Origin: an uncultured beta proteobacterium
GTDB lineage: Bacteria > Pseudomonadota > Gammaproteobacteria > Burkholderiales > Rhodocyclaceae
Direction: 5' to 3'
Length of the DNA stretch: 6,437 bases
NCBI GenBank assembly: GCA_903932755.1
Contig: CAIZHL010000137.1
Span: forward strand, 1-6,437
The notes under the pieces are model-generated. The model worked only from the letters and a program-made list of their open reading frames with translations, had not been told where the DNA came from and searched no databases. How positions within the stretch are numbered: the stretch's first letter is position 1; each line of letters starts with the position of its first letter. Shown in pieces: positions 1 to 5,413 of this stretch. Made by a program: the position numbers and the translations under genes.

Positions 1-15
1 TCGCCGGCACCTGAA

Positions 16-1737
16 ATGCCGGAGCCGGCAAAGCATCACCTGCTGATGCTCGAAAGCGGGCTCGCCGCGGCCGGCGAGGCGAGCATCTGGGCGCGCACCC
101 TGGCCGCCCAATATGGCGTGCCGGCCGAACGCACCGACAGCCTCGACCTGTGCATCATCGAACTCATCAACAACGTGGTCGATTATGCGTATGGCGGCGG
201 GCCTGGCGAGATCGAACTGGAACTGATCTTTGGTCAGGAGACGCTGGTTCTCACGGTCAGCGATGCCGGCCCCGGGTTCAACCCGCTCGATCTCGCGCCG
301 CCGGTGCAGGCGAAGTCGCTTGACGACGCGCGTATCGGCGGCTTCGGCATCCATCTGGTGCGCCAGTTCGCGGATGTCTGTCATTACGAACGCCGCCAGG
401 AGAGAAATTTCCTTACCGTGGCCTTCGGCGATGTCGGGGAACTGCCGCGGCGCGTGGACCGGCGCCGTTTTGCTCCAGCCGGCTTCCCGCTCCGGCGTGC
501 CGATGGCACTCTGGTTGCGGCCGACCAGCGCTCCGACATCGACCGCCGCTCGCTCGGCTTCATCTCGCGATGCGACTTGTTTCGTGACGTTCCCTACGCG
601 GCCCTAGAGGCGATACTCGAGCATTGCCGCATCGTCGAGTATCCGGCGGATACCGTGGTGCTGCGGACCAGCGAACCGGTGAACGCGGTTCTGGTCGTGG
701 TCGGCGGCAGCCTGCGCGTACACCTCGACGGGCCGGGCTCCGGGGATGCGGTGCTCATCCCCAGCGGCCAGTGCGTGGGCGAACTTTCGGTCGCCGACGG
801 AAAGCCCGTGTCGGCCTGGGTGGTGACGGCGGAGGCAACCCAACTGCTGGTCATCGAGGGCCCGGTGTTCCTCGAACGCCTGCTGGCCATTCCGCGCATC
901 GGCCGCAACCTGATTGTCATGCTCGCCGAGCGCATGCGCCGCGGCAACGAGAGCATCGTCGCCCGCATCCGAGGTGCCATGGAACTGGAGGCCCTGCAGA
1001 GGGAACTCGATTTCGCGCGCCGCATCCAGGCCAGCATGCTTCCCGCCAATCCGCTCCTTCCCGGTCAGGCAGAGGTCGAATGCCACGGCTTCATGCGTGC
1101 CGCGCGGCAGGTGGGCGGCGATTTTTACGATGTCATGCAACAGGGTCCGAATCGCTACTTCTTCGCCATCGGCGATGTCTGCAACAAGGGCATGCCGGCG
1201 GCACTGTTCATGGTGCAGGCCCTGACCCTGCTGCGCAGCGAAGCGGCCCGCGGCGAACGCGACCCGGGGCTTCAGTTGGCGGGACTCGCGCGCCATGTCA
1301 ATGACCAGTTGGCCGCATCCAACGAGGCCCAGCTGTTCGTTTCGGTGTTTTGCGCGATCCTGGATCTGGAAAGCGGCGAACTGCACTACGTCAATATCGG
1401 CCACAACCCGCCGCTGCTCGAACTGCCCGGCGCCGCACCGGTTTTCCTCGAACAGCCGCGCAATCCGATCGCCGGGATGGTGCCGGATCTGGTGTTTCGG
1501 GTCGGCCGCGTCGCTTTTCCGCGCGGCAGCCGCCTGCTGCTTTACACGGACGGCGTAACCGAGGCGGAGGCAGTCGATAGCGCACAGTTCGGCGAAGAGG
1601 CCATGCAGCAGTTGCTGGCCGATCGCCAGCCGGATGTGGCCGGCACGGTGCAGGGAATCGTTGCCGCCGTCGATGACTTCGCCGGGGCGCAGCCGCAGTC
1701 GGACGACATCACGCTGCTGCTGCTGCGTCGCTGCTGA
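16..1737 (+). CDS. Partner-switching regulator: RsbW-like ATPase/kinase, cNMP-binding-like domain and SpoIIE/PP2C phosphatase
   Basis: The 573-residue protein has three domains. Residues about 8-138 are an RsbW-type HATPase domain, with N-box E49/N53 (ELINN), G1 box SDAGPGF at 82-88 and G2 box GGFGIHLV at 108-115. Residues about 188-315 resemble a cyclic-nucleotide-binding (CRP-type) domain, with a degenerate phosphate-binding cassette GELSVADGKPVSA at 255-267. It keeps E256, but V265 stands where the phosphate-binding Arg normally is. Residues about 325-572 are a SpoIIE/RsbU-type PP2C phosphatase with metal-binding acidic motifs GGDFYD (367-372), GDVCNKG (386-392), YTDG (510-513) and SDDIT (562-566), so it looks active. 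No signal peptide or membrane segment is visible, so it is probably cytoplasmic. Known families of this kind phosphorylate and dephosphorylate a STAS-domain anti-sigma antagonist; that partner is not in the window and may lie just upstream. The frame stays open to base 1 and no Shine-Dalgarno is visible before the ATG at 16, so the true start may be further upstream. Domain calls are firm; substrate and ligand are inferred. Confidence 0.9.
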   Translation: MPEPAKHHLLMLESGLAAAGEASIWARTLAAQYGVPAERTDSLDLCIIELINNVVDYAYGGGPGEIELELIFGQETLVLTVSDAGPGFNPLDLAPPVQAKSLDDARIGGFGIHLVRQFADVCHYERRQERNFLTVAFGDVGELPRRVDRRRFAPAGFPLRRADGTLVAADQRSDIDRRSLGFISRCDLFRDVPYAALEAILEHCRIVEYPADTVVLRTSEPVNAVLVVVGGSLRVHLDGPGSGDAVLIPSGQCVGELSVADGKPVSAWVVTAEATQLLVIEGPVFLERLLAIPRIGRNLIVMLAERMRRGNESIVARIRGAMELEALQRELDFARRIQASMLPANPLLPGQAEVECHGFMRAARQVGGDFYDVMQQGPNRYFFAIGDVCNKGMPAALFMVQALTLLRSEAARGERDPGLQLAGLARHVNDQLAASNEAQLFVSVFCAILDLESGELHYVNIGHNPPLLELPGAAPVFLEQPRNPIAGMVPDLVFRVGRVAFPRGSRLLLYTDGVTEAEAVDSAQFGEEAMQQLLADRQPDVAGTVQGIVAAVDDFAGAQPQSDDITLLLLRRC

Positions 1738-1760
1738 TCCCCGGTCCTCGATTCGCCGTA

Positions 1761-1792
1761 CCGCCAGCGCCGACTTTTTGATTTGCTGGCGG
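1761..1792. terminator. Hairpin between convergent genes, possible bidirectional terminator
   Basis: A perfect 8-bp inverted repeat, CCGCCAGC at 1761-1768 and GCTGGCGG at 1785-1792, has a 16-nt T-rich loop. It lies in the 99-bp gap between two convergent genes. One mismatch further out, two more pairs can form. There is no T-run immediately after the stem on either strand, so it is not a textbook intrinsic terminator. Its position between two converging stop codons makes a transcription-end role or 3'-end protection plausible. The rest of the gap is GC-rich without other clear structure, apart from the TTCAGC/GCTGAA repeat at its right edge. Confidence 0.45.
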
Positions 1793-1835
1793 CACCGCCC
1801 GCCCTATTCCGGCCGGGCGCGCGCCACGGCTGACG

Positions 1836-1850
1836 TTCAGCGTCGCTGAA
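1836..1850 (-). repeat. Short inverted repeat over the stop codon of the cheX-like gene
   Basis: TTCAGCG at 1836-1842 and CGCTGAA at 1844-1850 form a perfect 7-bp inverted repeat around one central base. As RNA it would be a 6-bp stem with a 3-nt loop, covering the last codons and the TGA of the cheX-like gene on the - strand. No U-tract follows. It may stabilise or help end the operon transcript, or be a coincidence of coding sequence. Confidence 0.3.
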
Positions 1851-2316
1851 TCAGGTCAAGATGAACCACCAGGTTTGCTTCGTAGGGCCCCCAGGTGTGG
1901 GGAATCGCAAATGCCGGGCCTGCGGCGACCTTTGCGATTTCGGTGCCGTCACGTTCACAGGAGACAGGGGGCGCAATGTCCAGGGCTTCGCCGAAATGCC
2001 GCCGCGCGCGTCCGGACAGGATGTTGGCGATCTCCCCGGCAACATCGAGAAAGTTGCCTGGCGACTCCTCGGTTTCTCCCATCGCCGACAGTACTTCAAG
2101 CAGCAGGCCGCGCGGCGCGGAAAAGCAGACGGTGCCGCGAAAGCCTCCGGAAACATGGATGACGCCGTTGAAGTCGTTCCAGATGATGGCCTCGGGCTGG
2201 TCCAGCATGTAGGCCGTGCGCACTTTTGCCGGCTGGCGGGTCATGCGCTCGAAGAAGGTGGAGATTGCCTCGGAGAACACCTGGATGTCCTCGGGGTTCA
2301 GGGCACGATAGTTCAA
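1837..2316 (-). CDS. cheX: CheX-type CheY-P phosphatase (TTG start)
   Basis: The 159-residue product resembles the CheX branch of the CheC/CheX/FliY family, which dephosphorylates CheY~P without a bound cofactor. The N-terminus (NYRALNPEDIQVFSEAI) matches the family's opening, where a helix follows a conserved N/P segment. The helix DVAGEIANILSGRA (residues 91-104) carries the catalytic E-x-x-N signature, here E95 and N98, so the enzyme should be active. Only one such helix is seen, as in CheX, whereas CheC has two. The length fits CheX (about 150-160). The frame is open for 56 codons upstream, but that part overlaps the receiver gene and has no family resemblance. TTG at 2316 is chosen because it overlaps the receiver's TGA (TTGA) and has GGAG 8 nt upstream. 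It is the last gene of the kinase-receiver-CheX operon, so its likely substrate is the adjacent receiver. Family assignment is based on motif, length and context, without a database search. Confidence 0.85.
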   Translation of the reverse strand: MNYRALNPEDIQVFSEAISTFFERMTRQPAKVRTAYMLDQPEAIIWNDFNGVIHVSGGFRGTVCFSAPRGLLLEVLSAMGETEESPGNFLDVAGEIANILSGRARRHFGEALDIAPPVSCERDGTEIAKVAAGPAFAIPHTWGPYEANLVVHLDLIQRR

Positions 2317-2684
2317 CTCATCAACTCCAGCAGTGATTGGACCATGCTCTCGTCGGTAAATGGCTTCTGCAGAAAGCCGTGAGCACCCTTGGTGATCGCG
2401 CGCAGCGCGGTCGACTTGTCGGAGAGCGCCGAGACCACCAGGATTCTTGCGTCGGGCAGGATTTTCGAAATCTGTTCGATGCATGCTTCGCCGTCCATGT
2501 TGGGCATGGTCAGGTCCATCGTTATCAGGTTCGGGCTGGTCTTCTTCGCCAGGTCGACGGCTTTTATGCCGTCGCCGGCGAGGCCGACGACCTCGATCGA
2601 GGGCAGGCGAGGGTCGCCCATCAGGCGTGCGATATGGTTGCGGATGATGTTTGAATCATCGACGATCAGCAATCGTGCGCTCAT
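2313..2684 (-). CDS. Stand-alone CheY-like receiver
   Basis: The 123-residue protein is a single receiver (REC) domain with no output domain. All key residues are present: acidic pair D9-D10 for Mg2+ in LLIVDDS, phospho-acceptor D57 in ITMDLTMPNMDG, S85 in VVSALSDK (the conserved Thr/Ser switch position) and K107 in LQKPF. It should accept phosphate from the CheA-like kinase encoded just upstream and lose it through the CheX-like protein encoded just downstream. An ATG 15 nt upstream at 2699 is in frame. The ATG at 2684 is preferred because it forms an ATGA overlap with the kinase stop, has GGAG 9 nt upstream, and places the first beta strand at the usual distance from the N-terminus. As with other lone receivers, the target cannot be read from sequence: it may be a flagellar or pilus motor, or another enzyme. 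The cheY name is withheld because many lone receivers are not flagellar CheY. Confidence 0.92.
   Translation of the reverse strand: MSARLLIVDDSNIIRNHIARLMGDPRLPSIEVVGLAGDGIKAVDLAKKTSPNLITMDLTMPNMDGEACIEQISKILPDARILVVSALSDKSTALRAITKGAHGFLQKPFTDESMVQSLLELMS
2325..2328 (-). promoter_or_regulatory. Ribosome binding site that decides the TTG start of cheX
   Basis: GGAG on the - strand lies inside the last codons of the receiver gene, 8 nt before the TTG at 2316-2314. This spacing is good. No ATG or GTG near the CheX homology start competes with it. With the TTGA stop/start overlap, it points to translational coupling between receiver and phosphatase. Confidence 0.6.
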
Positions 2685-4747
2685 GTTGCGGGACTCCATT
2701 GCAGGATGAATCGGGTGAAGCTGGATGGGGTCGATACCAGTTTGAGGCGTGCACCGGTTTCCCGAGCCAGGGCCAGCAGCACGTCCAGCCCGACACCGCG
2801 GCCGGCATGTTCGCCGACGTTCTCGGCGGTGGAGAAGCCGGGTTGAAAGATCGTTGAAATCACCTCGCGGTCTGCCATGGCGGCGACTTCGTGGTCCTGG
2901 TAGCGTCCGCTGGAAACCAGATTGCGGCGCAAGGCGGCGGCATCGATGCCGCGGCCATCGTCGGTCACAACGAGTTCCAGACCCCCGGCATCGCCATGCC
3001 GCACCTCGATGCGCACGCTGCCCTCGGCATGCTTCCCCGATTGGACTCGTTCGCTGCTCGATTCGATGCCGTGTGCCACGGCATTCCGAACCAGTTGCGG
3101 CAAGCCTTCGTTGAGCAGGCGGCGGAACGAATCGGGCAGGGTCCCGACGGGTGAGATCGCGGTCTCCACCCTGACCTTCTTGCCCAGGTCGGCCGCAACC
3201 GCCAGTGTAAGGCGCTGGACGCGCTGCAGAGTGTGATGGATATCGTCGGCCGCAGCCGCTTCATTTTCCTGCGTTCCGATTTCCAGCGCCCCGATCCGGT
3301 CGACGATCCTGCGCACCTTGGAGAGTTCTTCGAGCAACTCCCCGGTATTGGTCGCGACCGCGATCAGATCCTCGCCGTGCAGGTCCAGTCGCTGTCTGAG
3401 CGCGCTGAGGACTTCCTCGAAGCGGTGGGCCTGCCGCGCAACCGTATCCAGGGAAAGTGCCGCCGCCTCGCCCTTGACCGAATGCACCGTGCGGAAGATT
3501 CTGTTGACCAGCATGTTGTAGCTACCGGGACCGGACTTGATCAAACGCAGTTCGTTGTTGATTTCGCCGAGGCCGGCCTCGGCATTCGAAGCAAAGGCCG
3601 CGACCGTGGCCGGGTTGTTTTTCAGAACGCTGCTCAACAGGCCCATTTCGGTCTGGGAGCGCTCCTCCGCCATCTCGAGTTCGTGGGCGAGGGCTACCTG
3701 CTGGCTGATATCGACGGCGCTGACCAGCAAGGCGGCGACCCCGTCCGTTCCGGCGGCGTAGACCGGATGGAAATCGAAGCTGAGGTATGCCGGCGCCTTG
3801 CCGCTGTCGGCATCCCTGATTTCCACCTGCTGCAGCGGATTCAGCGATATCAGCAGAGCAACCTTGACGCGCCTGTTGAAAAGCAGACCTATGTATTCAC
3901 CGGCGGACTTGAGGGCCTCCGGCGAGACGAGGGGTGCCAGGACTTCGAGAAAATCGGCGCCGGCCGGAAGTGGCCGCGGAAACGCCTTTTCGAGAAAACT
4001 GGAGCGCTGGCTGCCGACGATGCCTTTCGGGTCGATCAGGAACAGTCCCTCGCGCACGGTGGCCATGATCTGCTCGGTTTCGCCGCGGGCGATTTCGGCG
4101 ACGCGGTCGCTGCGGCGCAAGCTGCGCAGGGTGTAGAAGACGATGAACAGGAAGTTCACCAGCGCGATCGCGATGGCGCCGGTTTGTATCCGGGTCAGAT
4201 CCCTGGCGCGGGCCGCCGCCGCGCCTTCGATCAATTGCGTAAGGTCATCTGCGAGTTGCATCAGGCGTACGTTGTTGGCGTTCGACTTGGTCAGGGCAGC
4301 CTGGATGTCACCCCGGTCCGGTTCGGGCCTGGTGTCTATCGTCTTGCCGATCTCCGCCAGCGGACGCCAGAACTTCTCGAACTTTGCGAGCAACTCGAGT
4401 TCGCCGGCAACATTTGCCGTCTTCGCCTGGCTCAGGGAACGCGACAACGCTTCTTCCAGCGCCAGGGCGCTCTCGGAGATCTGCGCCTGGCTGGTCTGGA
4501 TCATGTCTCCCGCAGCGATCTCGTGAGAGAGTGAAAGAATCGCCTTGGCGTGTTGCTGGGTCAGGCCACGGATGGCACCGCTGTCTTTAATGCGTGCTCC
4601 GTCATTGGCGAGTTGCAGGGACAAGACATAGTTGACCGAAAAAATGCTGACGGTCAGGATGAAAAATGCCGCAATCGCGGCAAGGAGAATGCTGTATTTT
4701 CCAAAGAATGAGCGGTGGTTCGAATCCATGCGTGAATTCCGGGACAT
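2681..4747 (-). CDS. Membrane-bound CheA-like histidine kinase with PilJ-like sensor, PAS-like and Hpt domains
   Basis: The 688-residue protein has a membrane segment at about 18-43, a helical periplasmic sensor of about 145 residues resembling PilJ/type IV pilus chemoreceptor N-termini, and a second membrane segment at about 188-206. A PAS-like domain (about 222-350) and a coiled-coil linker (about 350-370) follow. Next is an Hpt domain (about 370-485) with phosphorylatable H422 in RTVHSVKGEA, then a CheA-type dimerisation/ATPase region (about 500-685). The ATPase has N-box QLVRNAVAHGIE (551-562, N555/H559), G1 DDGRGID (596-602), IFQPGFST (633-640) and G2 GRGVGLDV (649-656). Unlike CheA, it has no CheW-like P5 domain and no clear P2 receiver-docking domain. 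It ends right after the ATPase fold. Sensing is thus probably built into the chain, not relayed from separate receptors by CheW. It is first in an operon with a CheY-like receiver and CheX. The start is uncertain: ATG 4747 has only a weak upstream site, while ATG 4729 (residue 7) has GGAA 7 nt upstream. Ligand unknown. Confidence 0.9.
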   Translation of the reverse strand: MSRNSRMDSNHRSFFGKYSILLAAIAAFFILTVSIFSVNYVLSLQLANDGARIKDSGAIRGLTQQHAKAILSLSHEIAAGDMIQTSQAQISESALALEEALSRSLSQAKTANVAGELELLAKFEKFWRPLAEIGKTIDTRPEPDRGDIQAALTKSNANNVRLMQLADDLTQLIEGAAAARARDLTRIQTGAIAIALVNFLFIVFYTLRSLRRSDRVAEIARGETEQIMATVREGLFLIDPKGIVGSQRSSFLEKAFPRPLPAGADFLEVLAPLVSPEALKSAGEYIGLLFNRRVKVALLISLNPLQQVEIRDADSGKAPAYLSFDFHPVYAAGTDGVAALLVSAVDISQQVALAHELEMAEERSQTEMGLLSSVLKNNPATVAAFASNAEAGLGEINNELRLIKSGPGSYNMLVNRIFRTVHSVKGEAAALSLDTVARQAHRFEEVLSALRQRLDLHGEDLIAVATNTGELLEELSKVRRIVDRIGALEIGTQENEAAAADDIHHTLQRVQRLTLAVAADLGKKVRVETAISPVGTLPDSFRRLLNEGLPQLVRNAVAHGIESSSERVQSGKHAEGSVRIEVRHGDAGGLELVVTDDGRGIDAAALRRNLVSSGRYQDHEVAAMADREVISTIFQPGFSTAENVGEHAGRGVGLDVLLALARETGARLKLVSTPSSFTRFILQWSPAT
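2694..2697 (-). promoter_or_regulatory. Ribosome binding site for the receiver gene
   Basis: GGAG on the - strand lies within the last kinase codons, 9 nt before the ATG at 2684. It supports the 123-residue start over the in-frame ATG at 2699, which would overlap this site. Confidence 0.6.
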
Positions 4748-4777
4748 CGGGAACCATCCATCTTAGGAGCGGCGTTT

Positions 4778-4823
4778 GACGCGCTGATTACAGTCGTGTT
4801 GGACTTGTGTTGCAAAGCGCGTC
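4778..4823. repeat. Inverted repeat bracketing the kinase promoter
   Basis: GACGCGCT at 4778-4785 and AGCGCGTC at 4816-4823 are perfect 8-bp inverted copies. One arm lies one base outside the -10 element and the other directly abuts the -35 element. The arm centres are 38 bp apart. The placement suggests two half-sites of a regulator that would block or shape access of RNA polymerase. A GC-rich coincidence cannot be excluded. Confidence 0.4.
4787..4815 (-). promoter_or_regulatory. Sigma70-type promoter of the kinase-receiver-cheX operon
   Basis: On the - strand, TTGCAA (-35, 4815-4810; 4 of 6 matches to TTGACA) and TGTAAT (-10, 4792-4787; 5 of 6 matches to TATAAT) are separated by exactly 17 bp. 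Transcription would start near 4780, giving a leader of about 33 nt to the ATG at 4747 or about 50 nt to the ATG at 4729. It is the best sigma70-like match I found upstream of the kinase. Confidence 0.6.
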
Positions 4824-4864
4824 GCGGTTCCACAGTATTTGGAATCGGCCATGTCATCGAGCGA

Positions 4865-4880
4865 TGGCAGTGCTGTTGCA
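4865..4880 (+). promoter_or_regulatory. Sigma54-type (-24/-12) promoter candidate, rightward
   Basis: The sequence TGGCAG-TGCTG-TTGCA fits the RpoN consensus TGGCAC-N5-TTGCA with one mismatch and the exact GG-to-GC spacing. Transcription would start near 4891 and run toward the 81-residue gene, leaving a leader of about 210 nt. No enhancer-binding-protein site was recognised. This is a motif call only; such 16-mers can arise by chance. Confidence 0.45.
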
Positions 4881-5046
4881 CTAGGGGCCATATTCAATCC
4901 GGTTTTAAAGACCCCATTTGCGCGGTGTCATTTACAGTCCCGAGCAGTGGTGAGGCCTGTAACAATCGGAACACTGAATTCAGGTATAAACGTGGGTGAC
5001 GGGAGGAAGCCTCGGCCGTATTTCAAACGTTTGCCGGATCTTTTTA

Positions 5047-5081
5047 ACCGATCATGCGGACAATGGATGCGCAGCATCGGT
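5047..5081 (+). promoter_or_regulatory. Potential leader hairpins ahead of the 81-residue gene
   Basis: ACCGAT at 5047-5052 can pair with ATCGGT at 5076-5081. Alternatively, GATGC at 5066-5070 can pair with GCATC at 5074-5078 around a 3-nt loop. The two structures share bases, so they exclude each other. Both end about 10-13 nt before the AGGAG site at 5092-5096. They could influence translation of the gene, but stems are short and no known riboswitch class is recognised. Confidence 0.25.
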
Positions 5082-5103
5082 GATATCCAACAGGAGTGTA
5101 AGA

Positions 5104-5349
5104 ATGAAGTTGAAGCTGGCTTCGCAAGAGTACCTCGACAAGGCCGCCGCCCTGACCAAGGAGGAGGCCGAGCGCATGTTCGCCAGGATGCATGGAAAGC
5201 TTGCGCGCAAGTTGGAACGGGAAAAGATCCTTTCCCTTGAGGCAGTAGCCTTGCAGCTCCAGATGGAAGATGAGGAACTGCAGGAATGGCGCCAGCGATG
5301 GGCTGAAATCGAGCAACGTGAAGCAGTGCGATCCGGAAAGAGAACCTAG
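5104..5349 (+). CDS. Small charged helical protein of unknown function (81 aa)
   Basis: The start ATG is preceded by a strong AGGAG with 7-nt spacing, so the 81-residue form is chosen over longer in-frame starts upstream, which have no ribosome binding site. The product is rich in Lys, Arg and Glu, has no Cys and no membrane segment or signal peptide, and should be almost wholly alpha-helical. One helical stretch (about 17-43) contains KEEAERMFARMHGKLARKLE and a second (about 45-75) contains EDEELQEWRQRWAEIEQRE. I do not recognise a family or a catalytic motif. It stands alone on the + strand, divergent from the kinase operon and convergent with the next genes. A possible sigma54-type promoter and a long leader precede it. 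A role as a small adaptor or regulatory partner would be a guess. Confidence 0.75.
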   Translation: MKLKLASQEYLDKAAALTKEEAERMFARMHGKLARKLEREKILSLEAVALQLQMEDEELQEWRQRWAEIEQREAVRSGKRT

Positions 5350-5356
5350 CCCCGGA

Positions 5357-5381
5357 CTGGGCGCATGAGCATATCGCCCAG
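5357..5381. terminator. Hairpin in the convergent gap after the 81-residue gene
   Basis: CTGGGCG at 5357-5363 and CGCCCAG at 5375-5381 make a perfect 7-bp, GC-rich stem with an 11-nt loop, 7 nt after the stop codon of the small gene. No T-run follows on either strand, so Rho-independent termination is uncertain. It lies in the 64-bp gap between two converging genes, where a bidirectional terminator would be expected. Confidence 0.4.
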
Positions 5382-5413
5382 CAGTACCCGCCAGATTGTG
5401 CCGGTGGATATCC

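Larger units (their letters stand above)
4748..5103. other. Divergent intergenic/leader region between the kinase operon and the 81-residue gene
   Basis: These 356 bases hold no convincing gene and are richer in A/T runs than the flanking coding DNA. They contain a leftward sigma70-type promoter bracketed by an inverted repeat (left third), a rightward sigma54-type element near 4865-4880, a 10-bp palindrome CTGAATTCAG at 4974-4983, a TATAAA at 4985-4990 lacking a good -35, and potential leader hairpins just before the start of the small gene. Reading frames crossing it lack ribosome binding sites and recognisable protein features. Confidence 0.7.

Noticed and set aside
604..1404. A 266-codon open frame on the - strand inside the HATPase/PP2C gene
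   Set aside because: The + strand frame encodes intact conserved domains across this stretch. The antisense product has no family resemblance and a composition typical of a reverse-frame artefact.
2317..2484. A 56-codon upstream extension of the cheX-like frame
   Set aside because: It lies entirely within the conserved receiver gene in another frame and has no CheX similarity. The TTG at 2316 has a good ribosome binding site.
3233..4534. A 433-codon open frame on the + strand opposite the kinase gene
   Set aside because: It is the antisense shadow of the GC-rich kinase gene. The protein has no recognisable domain and no ribosome binding site, and the - strand frame shows clear kinase motifs over the whole stretch.
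4974..4983. CTGAATTCAG palindrome as an operator
   Set aside because: A single 10-bp palindrome without extension or a second copy nearby; too likely by chance to call a site.
4985..4990. TATAAA as a sigma70 -10 element for the 81-residue gene
   Set aside because: No acceptable -35 element occurs 16-18 bp upstream and there is no extended -10 TG, so it was not listed as a promoter.
5021..5054. Possible flagellar sigma28 promoter near TCAAACG and ACCGATCA
   Set aside because: The spacing between the -35-like and -10-like parts is about 5 bases too long for the TAAA-N15-GCCGATAA pattern.
4839..5240. A 133-codon + strand frame across the intergenic region, and a - strand frame at 4654-4881
   Set aside because: Both lack ribosome binding sites and protein-like features. 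They cross the promoter region and overlap better-supported genes in other frames.
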